Of a stretch of DNA of 41,853 nt, positions 7,768 to 16,454 are shown piece after piece. The position numbers were made by a program, and so were the translations under genes. The number at the start of each line of letters is the position of its first letter. Position 1 is the stretch's first letter. The notes beneath the pieces were generated by a model. It saw only the letters and a program-made list of their open reading frames with translations, was not told the origin of the DNA and searched no databases. Source of the stretch: CAYMSF01 sp964542255 (GTDB taxonomy: Bacteria > Verrucomicrobiota > Lentisphaeria > Victivallales > Victivallaceae); NCBI GenBank assembly GCA_964542255.1, contig CAZITV010000006.1, forward strand, positions 1-41,853, given 5' to 3'.

Positions 7768-8757
7768 ATGAAAAAATTAATTACAATATTATTATTATCG
7801 ATATGTATTACACTGGTTAGCGCACAGGACAAAAAGGCATTAAAGCCGCCTGAGATCGATAAAAGCAATGAAAAAGTTGACTCTATTCTGGCTGCCGTAA
7901 ATGGAACGCCAATAAGCTTAATGGATGTTCTTAATGACAGCCGGCGTGAAGAATCGCGCATATGCTTAGTATATTCTGGGACGGAACTCTATCAGGAAGT
8001 GCATAAACTCCGTAAAAAAATTCTTGAAGAAATTATCAGCCGCCATCTACTTTTGGCTGCCTATGAAAAAAAGAAAGTCCCAATACCTCCGGAATACATT
8101 GAGAATATGCTTGATGATTTGGCACTGAATTATGGTTGTGTAAGCCGCAATGAACTTGAAGAAAAAGCAAAAAAAAGTGGAACTACAGTTGATGAACTGC
8201 GTAAAAAAGCTACTGATAAGATAGCGATGCAAATTATGATAAATAATTATTATTATGCAAATGTCAATCTTACGCCAAAAGAACTTTTTGAATATTATGA
8301 AAATAACAAAAAGGAATTTTCAACTCCGGCCAAATTGAAGCTTGAGCTACTATTGTTGCGTAATGAGCATCAAAACTTTGCAGAAACGCTTAAAATGCTT
8401 GAATCAGAATTGAATAGCGCCAGCCGCAAAGTGTTTATTGCCATGGTAGGTTTATACTCTGATGGACCCGGTTCTAAGAATGGCGGTGATTTAGGGTTTA
8501 TTGAGGAAAATAGACTCCGTCCTGAATTTGCCGATGCTTTGAAAAATATGAAGCCTGGATATGTAAGCAAACCGATAAAAACTCCTGAAGGCGTTTACTT
8601 CCTGAGACTTGACGCTTATGAACCGGCAGTCACAACTACCTACCGTGAACTCAATAATGAATTGCGTGATAAAATCGAAAAAAAACTCAAGGAAAAAGCA
8701 TTAGAAGAATATATTGATAAACTTAAAACAGAGGCTATTATCAGATACTATTATTAA
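7768..8757 (+). CDS. exported SurA/PpiC-type peptidyl-prolyl isomerase
   Basis: A 329-residue chaperone and isomerase for proteins crossing or entering the outer membrane. The signal peptide MKKLITILLLSICITLVSA is followed by a SurA-like N-terminal helical domain (VDSILAAVNGTPISLMDVL, then long charged helices). A parvulin (PpiC) rotamase domain then covers roughly residues 190-295, recognisable from SDGPGSKNGGDLGFI, FADALKNMKPGYVSKPIKTPEG and VYFLRLD. I chose ATG 7768 because it starts the signal peptide exactly; upstream in-frame TTG and GTG codons would add a polar tail. No clear ribosome binding site is visible. It lies 17 bases before the nitroreductase gene and probably opens that operon. 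Which proteins it folds is unknown. Confidence 0.82.
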   Translation: MKKLITILLLSICITLVSAQDKKALKPPEIDKSNEKVDSILAAVNGTPISLMDVLNDSRREESRICLVYSGTELYQEVHKLRKKILEEIISRHLLLAAYEKKKVPIPPEYIENMLDDLALNYGCVSRNELEEKAKKSGTTVDELRKKATDKIAMQIMINNYYYANVNLTPKELFEYYENNKKEFSTPAKLKLELLLLRNEHQNFAETLKMLESELNSASRKVFIAMVGLYSDGPGSKNGGDLGFIEENRLRPEFADALKNMKPGYVSKPIKTPEGVYFLRLDAYEPAVTTTYRELNNELRDKIEKKLKEKALEEYIDKLKTEAIIRYYY

Positions 8758-8774
8758 TTATTGGAGGTTGCTAA

Positions 8775-9305
8775 ATGGATAAAAGAATTGAATTTATTTT
8801 TAAACGCCGCAGTGTTAGAGAATTTACTGACATACCTGTTAGTGATGAAGCCATTCAGCAAGTGCTTGAAGCAGCAATGGCAGCGCCCTCGGCATGTGCC
8901 AAAGACCCGTGGCATTTTATTATTATGCGCAGTATCGAAACGCTTAAATCAATTTCTGAGGTGCTGCCAAATGGTAAATTTTTATTAACCGCACCTGTAG
9001 GTATTATTGTCTGCGGCGACATTAATAATACACATGCTAACAGTGAGTCATATATGCTTCAGGATTGCAGTGCTGCGATAGAGAATATTTTGTTGGCCGC
9101 AAGCGCGATGGATTTGGGAGCCTGCTGGCTTGGGGTTCATCCGCGTGAAGATAGAATTAAAAATATTTCGTCATTTTTTAACCTGCCGAAGAATATTATC
9201 CCGATAGCAGTTATAGCCATCGGTCATCCCAAAACTCAACATCAATACCGCACAAGATTTAGTTCGGAAAAAATTCATTTTGAGCATTGGCAAAAGAATA
9301 TTTAA
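8775..9305 (+). CDS. nitroreductase-family FMN oxidoreductase
   Basis: A 176-residue member of the small nitroreductase family, which are FMN-binding homodimers that use NAD(P)H. The typical opening FKRRSVREFTDIPVSDE supplies the flavin-phosphate-binding arginines. AAPSACAKDPWHFIIM and the later GLY/ALA-rich helix with DLGACWLGVHP complete the fold. The real substrate (quinones, nitro compounds or others) cannot be read from sequence. A strong GGAGG (8763-8767) precedes the ATG. The gene lies 24 bases ahead of the iron-type ABC transporter, which might link it to ferric reduction, though that is only a guess from position. Confidence 0.85.
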   Translation: MDKRIEFIFKRRSVREFTDIPVSDEAIQQVLEAAMAAPSACAKDPWHFIIMRSIETLKSISEVLPNGKFLLTAPVGIIVCGDINNTHANSESYMLQDCSAAIENILLAASAMDLGACWLGVHPREDRIKNISSFFNLPKNIIPIAVIAIGHPKTQHQYRTRFSSEKIHFEHWQKNI

Positions 9306-9329
9306 TACTACACATAAAATAAATAATCC

Positions 9330-10403
9330 ATGATAAAACTTGAAATACGCGGTATCAGTAAAGCTTATACCATAAATAAACCAGTAATTGAGCCGATTGA
9401 TTTAGTCGTCAATCCAGGCGAATTATTCTTTTTGCTTGGTCCCAGCGGCTGTGGCAAGTCAACACTATTAAGAATTATTGCCGGTTTTATCAAACCAGAC
9501 ACTGGAAAAATCTTTTTTGATGACAAGGATATTACCAGCTACCTGCCAGAAAAAAGAAATACTGCCATGGTTTTTCAAAATTACGCTCTTTGGCCACATC
9601 TAACTGTATTTGAAAATGTGGCATTTGGGTTGAATGTCAAAAAGATTTACAGCGACGAACGCAATAAAGCAGTGATGTCTGCATTAAAGTTGGTATGCAT
9701 GGATGAATACGCTCAACGTCGTCCCGCTTCACTTTCTGGCGGACAACAACAACGTGTTGCATTGGCGCGCGCATTGGCAATTAAGCCAGGCATTTTATTA
9801 CTTGACGAACCATTGTCTAACCTTGATGCAAAATTGCGCGACACTATGCGGCAAGAAATTCACCAGATATGTAAATCGGCTAATTTAACCACAATTTACG
9901 TGACACATGACCGCAAGGAAGCTTTGAGTATGGCTGACCGGATCGCCGTCATTCATCAGGGCAAGCTGCAGCAAATTGGAACTCCTTCTGAAATATACAG
10001 ACATCCTATCAATAACTTTGTTGCCAGTTTTTTAGGACAGACTAATATTATTGAGTGCAGGGTTATTGCAGTTAATAACTATTTTTGCAAATTATCAACA
10101 CCATTTGGCGAGTTACAGGCGAATCTTCCTGCATTTGAGATTAGCAACGGGCAGACAATCACAGGTATGTTTCGACCAGAATGCCTGCGTATCGTTGAAA
10201 CATCATCCAATGCACCAAATATTATTTCCGGCGAAATATCTAGTATGACTTTTTTAGGTGAAAATAATATCTGGGAAATTGCAACATCAAATGGAGTAAT
10301 TATTTGTTGTGAAAATTGTGCGCCACAGCGTCTGACAGGAACAAAGATTATACTTTCAATAAACCCTGAGCATATTGTGTTGTTCCCCGAACAAACCATA
10401 TAA
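9330..10403 (+). CDS. ferric-iron-type ABC transporter, ATP-binding protein
   Basis: A 357-residue importer ATPase of the FbpC/PotA type. Walker A GPSGCGKST (37-45), the Q-loop in MVFQNYALWPHLTV, the signature LSGGQQQRVALARAL, Walker B ILLLDEP with D-loop SNLDAKL, and the switch histidine VTHDRKEAL are intact. A C-terminal TOBE-like regulatory domain follows (GMFRPECLRIV near residue 285). It is followed within 12 bases by the binding protein and then by a fused double permease, the standard order of the ferric-iron/spermidine/thiamine group. Iron is my preferred substrate because of the two-domain FbpB-like permease; polyamine or thiamine uptake cannot be excluded. No evident Shine-Dalgarno precedes the ATG. 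Confidence 0.85.
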   Translation: MIKLEIRGISKAYTINKPVIEPIDLVVNPGELFFLLGPSGCGKSTLLRIIAGFIKPDTGKIFFDDKDITSYLPEKRNTAMVFQNYALWPHLTVFENVAFGLNVKKIYSDERNKAVMSALKLVCMDEYAQRRPASLSGGQQQRVALARALAIKPGILLLDEPLSNLDAKLRDTMRQEIHQICKSANLTTIYVTHDRKEALSMADRIAVIHQGKLQQIGTPSEIYRHPINNFVASFLGQTNIIECRVIAVNNYFCKLSTPFGELQANLPAFEISNGQTITGMFRPECLRIVETSSNAPNIISGEISSMTFLGENNIWEIATSNGVIICCENCAPQRLTGTKIILSINPEHIVLFPEQTI

Positions 10404-10415
10404 AATATTTAATTT

Positions 10416-12074
10416 ATGTATCGAAATATTTTTTTAGCATTTATTCCTTTAACTATATTAATTGTAATTCCATTGGTATTGCGTCCAGTGGTCTCTGGAC
10501 AAGCTAAAGACAGTTTATCTAAAACAGATAAACTAGTTATTATCTCGCCTCATTCTGAATCAACACGCTATGAATTTACCAAGGCGTTTCAACAATATTA
10601 TCTAGATCGTTATCACCGCCAAGTAAGACTTGAATGGCGTTCGCCAGGAGGTACATCTGATATTGTCAAGTATATCGCTGACCGGTATGAAACTGCGTTT
10701 AAACAATATTGGCGAAATTTATTTGATCAAGTACCGTGGAACAGTGCAATATCTGCTCATTTTACTAATTCAGCAGCAGTCCATGGAAGTAAATTTCCCG
10801 TAGAATCAATTAAGGCGCGTACCGTTTTTCTGGAATCTAATATAAGTATTGGTATTGATTTATTTTTCGGTGGCGGGCAATATGATCATCACCGCCAAGC
10901 TGAACGTGGCTATAGTGTTGATGCAGGATTGCAGCGTTTGCATCCGGAATGGTTTAATGAACAAATTATTCCATTACAGTTTGGGGGGGAAACCCTCTAT
11001 GATAAAAACGGCAGATATTATGGCGTATGTCTTTCAACTTTTGGCATCTGCTGGAACTATTCACGACTGGCAGAAATGCACGACTCTAAATCACCAGAGA
11101 CGTGGAGTGATTTATCAGAACCGCGCTTCTTTAATAAAATTGCAATAGCTGACCCGAGTAAATCCGGTTCGATTAATAAGTGCTTTGAAATGATAATACA
11201 GCAACAATTTCACCTGGCGTTGACAGAAGAACAAAACAAACCGCATGACCAGCACAAATTTAAATCAGCACAAAATGCATATCGCGAACAGGGCTGGGCT
11301 AATGGTATAAACTTAATAAAACTTATTACTGCAAATTCCCGCTATATTACTGATTCTGCCAGCAAAGTACCGCACGACGTCGCGTCTGGAAATGCAGTCG
11401 CCGGCATTTGCATCGATTTTTATGGCAGAAGCGAGGCGGAATGGTCGGCGATGCAAAATGATGGCAATGCACGCATGGGATTTACCGCACCGCTCAATGG
11501 TACATCTTTATCTGCCGACCCAATACAATTATTACGTGGAGCGCCTAACCGCAAAACAGCAATATCGTTTATTGAATTTTTACTATCTGAATCTGGACAA
11601 CAAATTTGGAATTTTAAAGTTGGCACCAGCGGCGGTCCAGTCAAGTATGCATTGCGCCGCCTGCCTATTAGAAAAGATATGTATCAACCACGATATACGC
11701 AATTTATGTCTGACAGTAATTTCAATCCTTACCTTCAACTTGCCGGATTCGATTATAACTACAATTATACTGGGCGATATTTTAATTTAATTCGCGTCTT
11801 GATAAAATGTATTGCGCTTGACCCGGTAAATGAATTACAAGATGCATGGCAGGCGATTATTAAAGCAGGCGGAGTCAGTAAAGTTCCTCAGGCAATGGCC
11901 GCGTTTAACCGAATACCATTTAACTACCGTGATATTGAAGAAGCTCAGACTTCAATTAGATTAAATAACGACTTTAACTCGATGTCAAAAATATTAAAAA
12001 AACAACGTGAATGGTCCGAACAGGCTCGTGATAACTATAGAACAGCAAAGCAATTAGCTGAGGCAGGACTTTGA
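10416..12074 (+). CDS. ABC transporter substrate-binding protein, unusually long
   Basis: A 552-residue extracellular solute-binding protein. A hydrophobic N-terminus (residues 4-27) may be an uncleaved anchor or a signal peptide. The mature part resembles family 1 binding proteins of the Fbp/Afu type: LVIISPHSESTRYEFTKAF at the start, ETWSDLSEPRFFNKIAIADP in the middle and the hinge region AGICIDFYGRSEAE. Usual members have about 330-350 residues. This one has an extra insertion near residues 90-160 and a charged helical C-terminal extension after about residue 450 that ends in a coil-like stretch (KKQREWSEQARDNYRTAKQLAEAGL is 25 residues in the protein's last segment). The stop overlaps the permease start. 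The substrate is inferred only from the partner proteins. Confidence 0.8.
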   Translation: MYRNIFLAFIPLTILIVIPLVLRPVVSGQAKDSLSKTDKLVIISPHSESTRYEFTKAFQQYYLDRYHRQVRLEWRSPGGTSDIVKYIADRYETAFKQYWRNLFDQVPWNSAISAHFTNSAAVHGSKFPVESIKARTVFLESNISIGIDLFFGGGQYDHHRQAERGYSVDAGLQRLHPEWFNEQIIPLQFGGETLYDKNGRYYGVCLSTFGICWNYSRLAEMHDSKSPETWSDLSEPRFFNKIAIADPSKSGSINKCFEMIIQQQFHLALTEEQNKPHDQHKFKSAQNAYREQGWANGINLIKLITANSRYITDSASKVPHDVASGNAVAGICIDFYGRSEAEWSAMQNDGNARMGFTAPLNGTSLSADPIQLLRGAPNRKTAISFIEFLLSESGQQIWNFKVGTSGGPVKYALRRLPIRKDMYQPRYTQFMSDSNFNPYLQLAGFDYNYNYTGRYFNLIRVLIKCIALDPVNELQDAWQAIIKAGGVSKVPQAMAAFNRIPFNYRDIEEAQTSIRLNNDFNSMSKILKKQREWSEQARDNYRTAKQLAEAGL

Positions 12075-13735
12075 AATCAACCCGCATACTAATTATGTAT
12101 TTATTGTTGGCAATCTTTGCTTCTTTGATGCTGTTTCCGCTATTTATTGTTGTCAGGCAAGGACTTTATCCAGACATTATCTTGGAGGCTTTGGCCACAC
12201 CGGTGCTGCGCTTAGGATTGTATAATTCATTTATAATTTCGATTGTAACAACTTTTATTGTGTTTCTGCTGGCAGTGCCTCTGGCATTATTAGCTGATCG
12301 TTATGATTTTCCAGGTAAACGTTTTACTAATTTACTGGTTATGCTGCCGATGATTTTGCCGCCATTTGTCGGTGCCCTAGGTTTTCAACAGGTTTTTGGT
12401 CATTACGGAGTTGTTAATAGTATATTAACTGGCATGCACCTGCCTGCTATTGATTGGCTGGGCGGTAGTGGTAAATTTTATGCTGTATGCATTATTGAAG
12501 CTTTACACTTATACCCAATTCTCTACTTAAACCTTGTTACCGCATTGGGCAATATTGACCCGTCACTTGATGAGGCGGCGCAAAATCTAGGTGCAGGTAA
12601 ATTCACACGACTGTTTAAGATATCACTTCCGATGGTAAGCCCAGGTCTGTTCGCAGGCGGCAGTATTGTGTTAATATGGAGTTTTACTGAATTAGGCACT
12701 CCGCTTATGCTGGGTTACAATACTGTCACTCCAGTGCAAATATTTAATGGAATAAATGAACTTGAAACCAATCCGCTGCCATATTCACTGGTGGTAATTC
12801 TGTTATTAATCTCAATAATTATGTATTTTACAGGAAAATTTGCACTGAATAAAAAAGATATGGCGCAAATTAATAAAGGTACTGCCACCGCTTCGTCAAT
12901 AAAGTTAAGCGGCGTTAAATCTTTAACTGCGTCTGGACTTTTTTTATTGATAACCATTATGGCGACACTTCCGCATATTGCGCTTATCTTTGGAGCTTTT
13001 GCGCATGATTGGTATAATACCATTTTGCCGTCATCATACACCATGATACATTTTCAAGCCGCACTGTCCCATGAGATAGTCGTCCCAAGCATCATTAATA
13101 GCGTAAAATACTCCTCAATGGCGATGCTGTTATGTATTTTACTCGGTATCCCAACAGCGATTCTGATTGTCCGCTGGAAACCTTTTGGCTGGCAAATTAT
13201 TGATGCTTTAGCAATGCTCCCACTTGCAGTGCCAGGAATAATAATGGCATTTGGCTATTTAAGTTTATGCGCTAAAATATCATGGCTAAACAGTTGGCTT
13301 GATCCAATTAATAATCCAACGCTGCTGTTAGTAGTTGCATATGCCATGCGCCGTATTCCCTACGTTGTCAGGGCAGTTGCAGCAGGACTTGAACAACTGC
13401 CAATTTCATTAGAAGAAGCAGCAAGGAATCTTGGCGCAAATTCATGGTATACTCTGAGAAAAATTACTGTACCATTAATTGCTGCCAACTTGGTGGTTGG
13501 AGCACTGTTTGCTTTTAGCTTCTCAATGCTTGAAGTTTCAGATTCGCTTATTCTGGCGCAAAAAAGTGCTTACTATCCAATTACTAAAGCAATTTTTGAG
13601 CTTTCTCAAATACTTGGGCAAGGCTCTTGGATAGCCTGTGCGTTCGGACTGTGGGCAATGCTTTTCCTGGCGGCAACGTTGTTTGCTGCTTCGAAGCTGT
13701 TAAATAAAAAAATTGGTTCACTATTCAAATTCTAA
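12071..13735 (+). CDS. ferric-iron-type ABC transporter, fused two-domain permease
   Basis: A 554-residue inner-membrane permease with about twelve hydrophobic helices, made of two tandem binding-protein-dependent transport domains as in FbpB. Each half carries its own ATPase-docking loop: EAAQNLGAGKFTRLFKISLP (about residues 174-193) and EEAARNLGANSWYTLRKITV (about 454-473). It starts with TTG at 12071, overlapping the stop of the binding protein (TTGA); a GAGG at 12060-12063 lies seven bases upstream, so the unusual start is well supported. It is the third gene of the importer and should work with the ATPase at 9330 and the binding protein at 10416. Confidence 0.9.
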   Translation: MKSTRILIMYLLLAIFASLMLFPLFIVVRQGLYPDIILEALATPVLRLGLYNSFIISIVTTFIVFLLAVPLALLADRYDFPGKRFTNLLVMLPMILPPFVGALGFQQVFGHYGVVNSILTGMHLPAIDWLGGSGKFYAVCIIEALHLYPILYLNLVTALGNIDPSLDEAAQNLGAGKFTRLFKISLPMVSPGLFAGGSIVLIWSFTELGTPLMLGYNTVTPVQIFNGINELETNPLPYSLVVILLLISIIMYFTGKFALNKKDMAQINKGTATASSIKLSGVKSLTASGLFLLITIMATLPHIALIFGAFAHDWYNTILPSSYTMIHFQAALSHEIVVPSIINSVKYSSMAMLLCILLGIPTAILIVRWKPFGWQIIDALAMLPLAVPGIIMAFGYLSLCAKISWLNSWLDPINNPTLLLVVAYAMRRIPYVVRAVAAGLEQLPISLEEAARNLGANSWYTLRKITVPLIAANLVVGALFAFSFSMLEVSDSLILAQKSAYYPITKAIFELSQILGQGSWIACAFGLWAMLFLAATLFAASKLLNKKIGSLFKF

Positions 13736-13772
13736 TTGTATGGTAAAATGCTAAAATAACTATAAAAATTAT

Positions 13773-15035
13773 ATGACTTGCAAAAAAATATCATTATTTG
13801 AGAATATGTATTATACTTGTCAGCGCTGCGGTTTATGCTGTTTGACTTGTGATATTACCCTGACCTTAGAAGAAATGAATAATATCTGTAGTTTACTTAC
13901 CCAAAACTCTCCTGAAGAAAAACATCGTCTTTTTGAAAACGTCAAAAAAAATATTTATCGTATTAAAAAAAATAAACACGGCACATGTTTTTTTTGCAAT
14001 CAAGAAAATCTGTGTGAAATTCATCATCGCTTTGGCATAAAAAACAAACCTTTAGCCTGCCGAGTTTATCCGCTGAATATTATGCGCTGGAATGACGGAG
14101 TAATATCAGCGGATTTACGTTTCGACTGTCCGGCAGTGGGAGTTATTGATTCTCAAAAAAGATTATGCGACTACACCAAACAAATTCAAAACGAAATGCT
14201 GAACTTTAAAACCAATAAGTTGGAGACGTGCGTATATTCTAATAATAATCCAGCCCCGCTTTCTGCTGTTAGATATGTCCATCAGGCTTTTGCAAAAATT
14301 TTACATGACAAAAATTTATCATTGCAGTTACGTCTTTACGCTGTGGCACGCATAATCAAGTTTCACGAGCAGAAATCAATGCATCAGGATATAGCAAGAG
14401 CAGATATTAACTTCAGCATTGATGCAGGAAATTTTATAGATAAAGCTGCACAAAGCTTAATGAATGAATTGCATAACAGTAAAATAAGCAGAAGACACAA
14501 ACTGGATTTGCTCGCTATTTTATGCGGATATTTACGCAATGATGACCGCAATATTAAAGTAAGGTGGACGGACAGAATAAAAAAAGTCTGTAATAATTTG
14601 GCCTTTGGTTTTGGTTTAGGCTCAATGAATTTGATTAATCATAAATTGCCAAATATTTCTGGAAGTGAAATATTTAATAACGAGCTCTACGATAAAATAT
14701 CACCTGAAGCAATATTATGCTTTGAACAGTATTTTTTTGGCAAACTTGATTCTATGCACTTTTGCGGTCAACATGTACACGACTATAGCTATGAGCAGGG
14801 ACTAAAGCATTTACTACTTTCCGTTCCAATAATCATTTTGACCGCTGCAGCAATTGCTAAAACTGCTAATCGTGATGAAATTAATTATAAAGATTTACGT
14901 AATAGTCTAACTATCATTGAACCAGCTTTTTCACTTTCGCCATTCTTTAAGATAACACTAAGTCGCAAGTTAATTAACCTCATAACAATGCCTCAAGCCT
15001 ATGCCGCAATAATAAATCACTTCGTGAAATTTTAA
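13773..15035 (+). CDS. CxxCxxCC (YkgJ-type) cysteine-cluster protein with long C-terminal region
   Basis: The N-terminal 130 residues form a zinc/iron-chelating cysteine-cluster domain. CQRCGLCC is at 16-23 with a further Cys at 26, followed by GTCFFCNQENLCEIHHRFG, the classic KPLACRVYPL and FDCP. The remaining 290 residues are mostly helical and I recognise no domain in them. Family members bind metal and have no firm general function; some act on protein modification or metal handling. It lies 37 bases after the ABC permease and is probably the last gene of the same unit, which supports but does not prove an iron link. No ribosome binding site is obvious; an internal ATG at 13806 just before the cysteine cluster is an alternative start. 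Confidence 0.7.
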   Translation: MTCKKISLFENMYYTCQRCGLCCLTCDITLTLEEMNNICSLLTQNSPEEKHRLFENVKKNIYRIKKNKHGTCFFCNQENLCEIHHRFGIKNKPLACRVYPLNIMRWNDGVISADLRFDCPAVGVIDSQKRLCDYTKQIQNEMLNFKTNKLETCVYSNNNPAPLSAVRYVHQAFAKILHDKNLSLQLRLYAVARIIKFHEQKSMHQDIARADINFSIDAGNFIDKAAQSLMNELHNSKISRRHKLDLLAILCGYLRNDDRNIKVRWTDRIKKVCNNLAFGFGLGSMNLINHKLPNISGSEIFNNELYDKISPEAILCFEQYFFGKLDSMHFCGQHVHDYSYEQGLKHLLLSVPIIILTAAAIAKTANRDEINYKDLRNSLTIIEPAFSLSPFFKITLSRKLINLITMPQAYAAIINHFVKF

Positions 15036-15080
15036 CTGCGCTTGGTTAATGTAATATACCACACTTGTCAATGGACAAAT

Positions 15081-16454
15081 CTACTTATTCGATTGGTTAA
15101 TCAAGTCTTCAATCTCATCAGAAAATTGCTTGAGTATTGAGTTAGTCTCATTATCAGTAGCAGATTCAACCATTAGTCTGAGTACAGATTCAGTATTTGA
15201 GGTGCGCAGTAATACCCATGAATTTGAAAAATTGATACGTAACCCGTCAAGCATAATTGGATTATAGCTTTCATATTTATTAGCAAAATAGCGTAAAATT
15301 TCACGAGCGGTGAATGACGAACAAGCAATTTTCTTTGTTTTTGTAGAATACGATGGTAGTTTTTTTATTATATCATCAAGATTCAAAGGAGTCATTGCCA
15401 GCATTTCCAAGATCAAAGCCATAGCCACATACCCATCTCTACCAGGGTGGATTTTGTTCCAAATAACTCCACCACTATTGCCTTCGCCGCCAATATCTGC
15501 GTTAGTTTCGAGCATCTTTTCAACAACGTGAATTTCTCCAACCTTGGAGTAACTTAAACTGCATCCATAGGATGAAACTACGTCATCCAGGATTTTTGTT
15601 GTTTGAACATTAGCGACAACATTGCTTTTAGCATACGCCAGCAGATGATAAACAGCTAATACTAAAGTATATTGTTCGCCAATGGCGTTGCCGTTATTGT
15701 CAACCACGGCCATTCGGTCGCCGTCTGGGTCATGGGCAAATCCAACAATTGCCCCGGAAGATTTTACCAGCGCCTCCAATGCAGTTAAATTATCTGCAAT
15801 GGGTTCAGGTGTTCGTTCAAAGATACCCGAGGGTGAATCAAAGATTGAGTAAACTTCACATCCAAGCGCTTCCAGAAAATGACGACTAAAGAGAGCGCCA
15901 ACGCCGTTACAGCAATCTAACGCAACTTTAAAGCGCCGCTTTATTATTGCGTCAACATTAATATGGGCAAATATTCTTTTTTGATGTATAGCAAAAGCAT
16001 TATTTATGACTCTAATATCTCTATAATCGTTTTCTTCACTGTAATTTAAATCTTGTTGATTATAAATATCAAGCAATTCGTTTGTCTCATTTTCGTTGAG
16101 AAAAATTCCTCGGCGGCCAATAAACTTTAATGCATTCCACTCATTAGGATTATGGCTTGCAGTAATTGCAATACCACCGTTGGCTTGTGATTCTTCAACC
16201 ATAATTTGTAAGGTGGGAGTTGGTATTATTCCTAAAATTACTGGCTGGCATCCCACGGCAAGTAAACCTGCAACAACTGCATGTTCAAACATTTCACCTG
16301 ATACCCGCGTATCTCTCCCAACTACAACACGCCCCCCCCCCACATATTTGCCAAACGATGATGAAAATGCTGCAACGAGTGACGGAGTTAGTGATTCGCC
16401 AACGACTCCGCGAACACCACTTACGCCAATTTTTAGATTTTTTCGGAATTTCAT
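15081..16454 (-). CDS. glmM: phosphohexomutase, probably phosphoglucosamine mutase
   Basis: A 457-residue alpha-D-phosphohexomutase. GlmM converts glucosamine-6-phosphate to glucosamine-1-phosphate for UDP-GlcNAc, peptidoglycan and LPS. All four active-site elements are intact: the phosphoserine loop TASHNP (Ser100), the Mg2+ loop DPDGDR (Asp242, Asp244, Asp246), the sugar-binding loop GGEGNSGG (about 318-325), and the phosphate-binding loop RTSNTESVLR near residue 425. The Mg2+ loop and general style fit GlmM or a bacterial/archaeal phosphomannomutase; I cannot separate these confidently. The start codon overlaps the stop of the upstream paralogue by one base (TAATG). It is the last gene of the pnp, yajC, secDF group and converges with the + strand genes at 15035. 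Confidence 0.85.
   Translation of the reverse strand: MKFRKNLKIGVSGVRGVVGESLTPSLVAAFSSSFGKYVGGGRVVVGRDTRVSGEMFEHAVVAGLLAVGCQPVILGIIPTPTLQIMVEESQANGGIAITASHNPNEWNALKFIGRRGIFLNENETNELLDIYNQQDLNYSEENDYRDIRVINNAFAIHQKRIFAHINVDAIIKRRFKVALDCCNGVGALFSRHFLEALGCEVYSIFDSPSGIFERTPEPIADNLTALEALVKSSGAIVGFAHDPDGDRMAVVDNNGNAIGEQYTLVLAVYHLLAYAKSNVVANVQTTKILDDVVSSYGCSLSYSKVGEIHVVEKMLETNADIGGEGNSGGVIWNKIHPGRDGYVAMALILEMLAMTPLNLDDIIKKLPSYSTKTKKIACSSFTAREILRYFANKYESYNPIMLDGLRINFSNSWVLLRTSNTESVLRLMVESATDNETNSILKQFSDEIEDLINQSNK

Noticed and set aside
15035..15081. Replication terminus signal at the strand switch
   Set aside because: Converging gene blocks alone do not show a terminus, and no dif-like or other terminus motif was seen.
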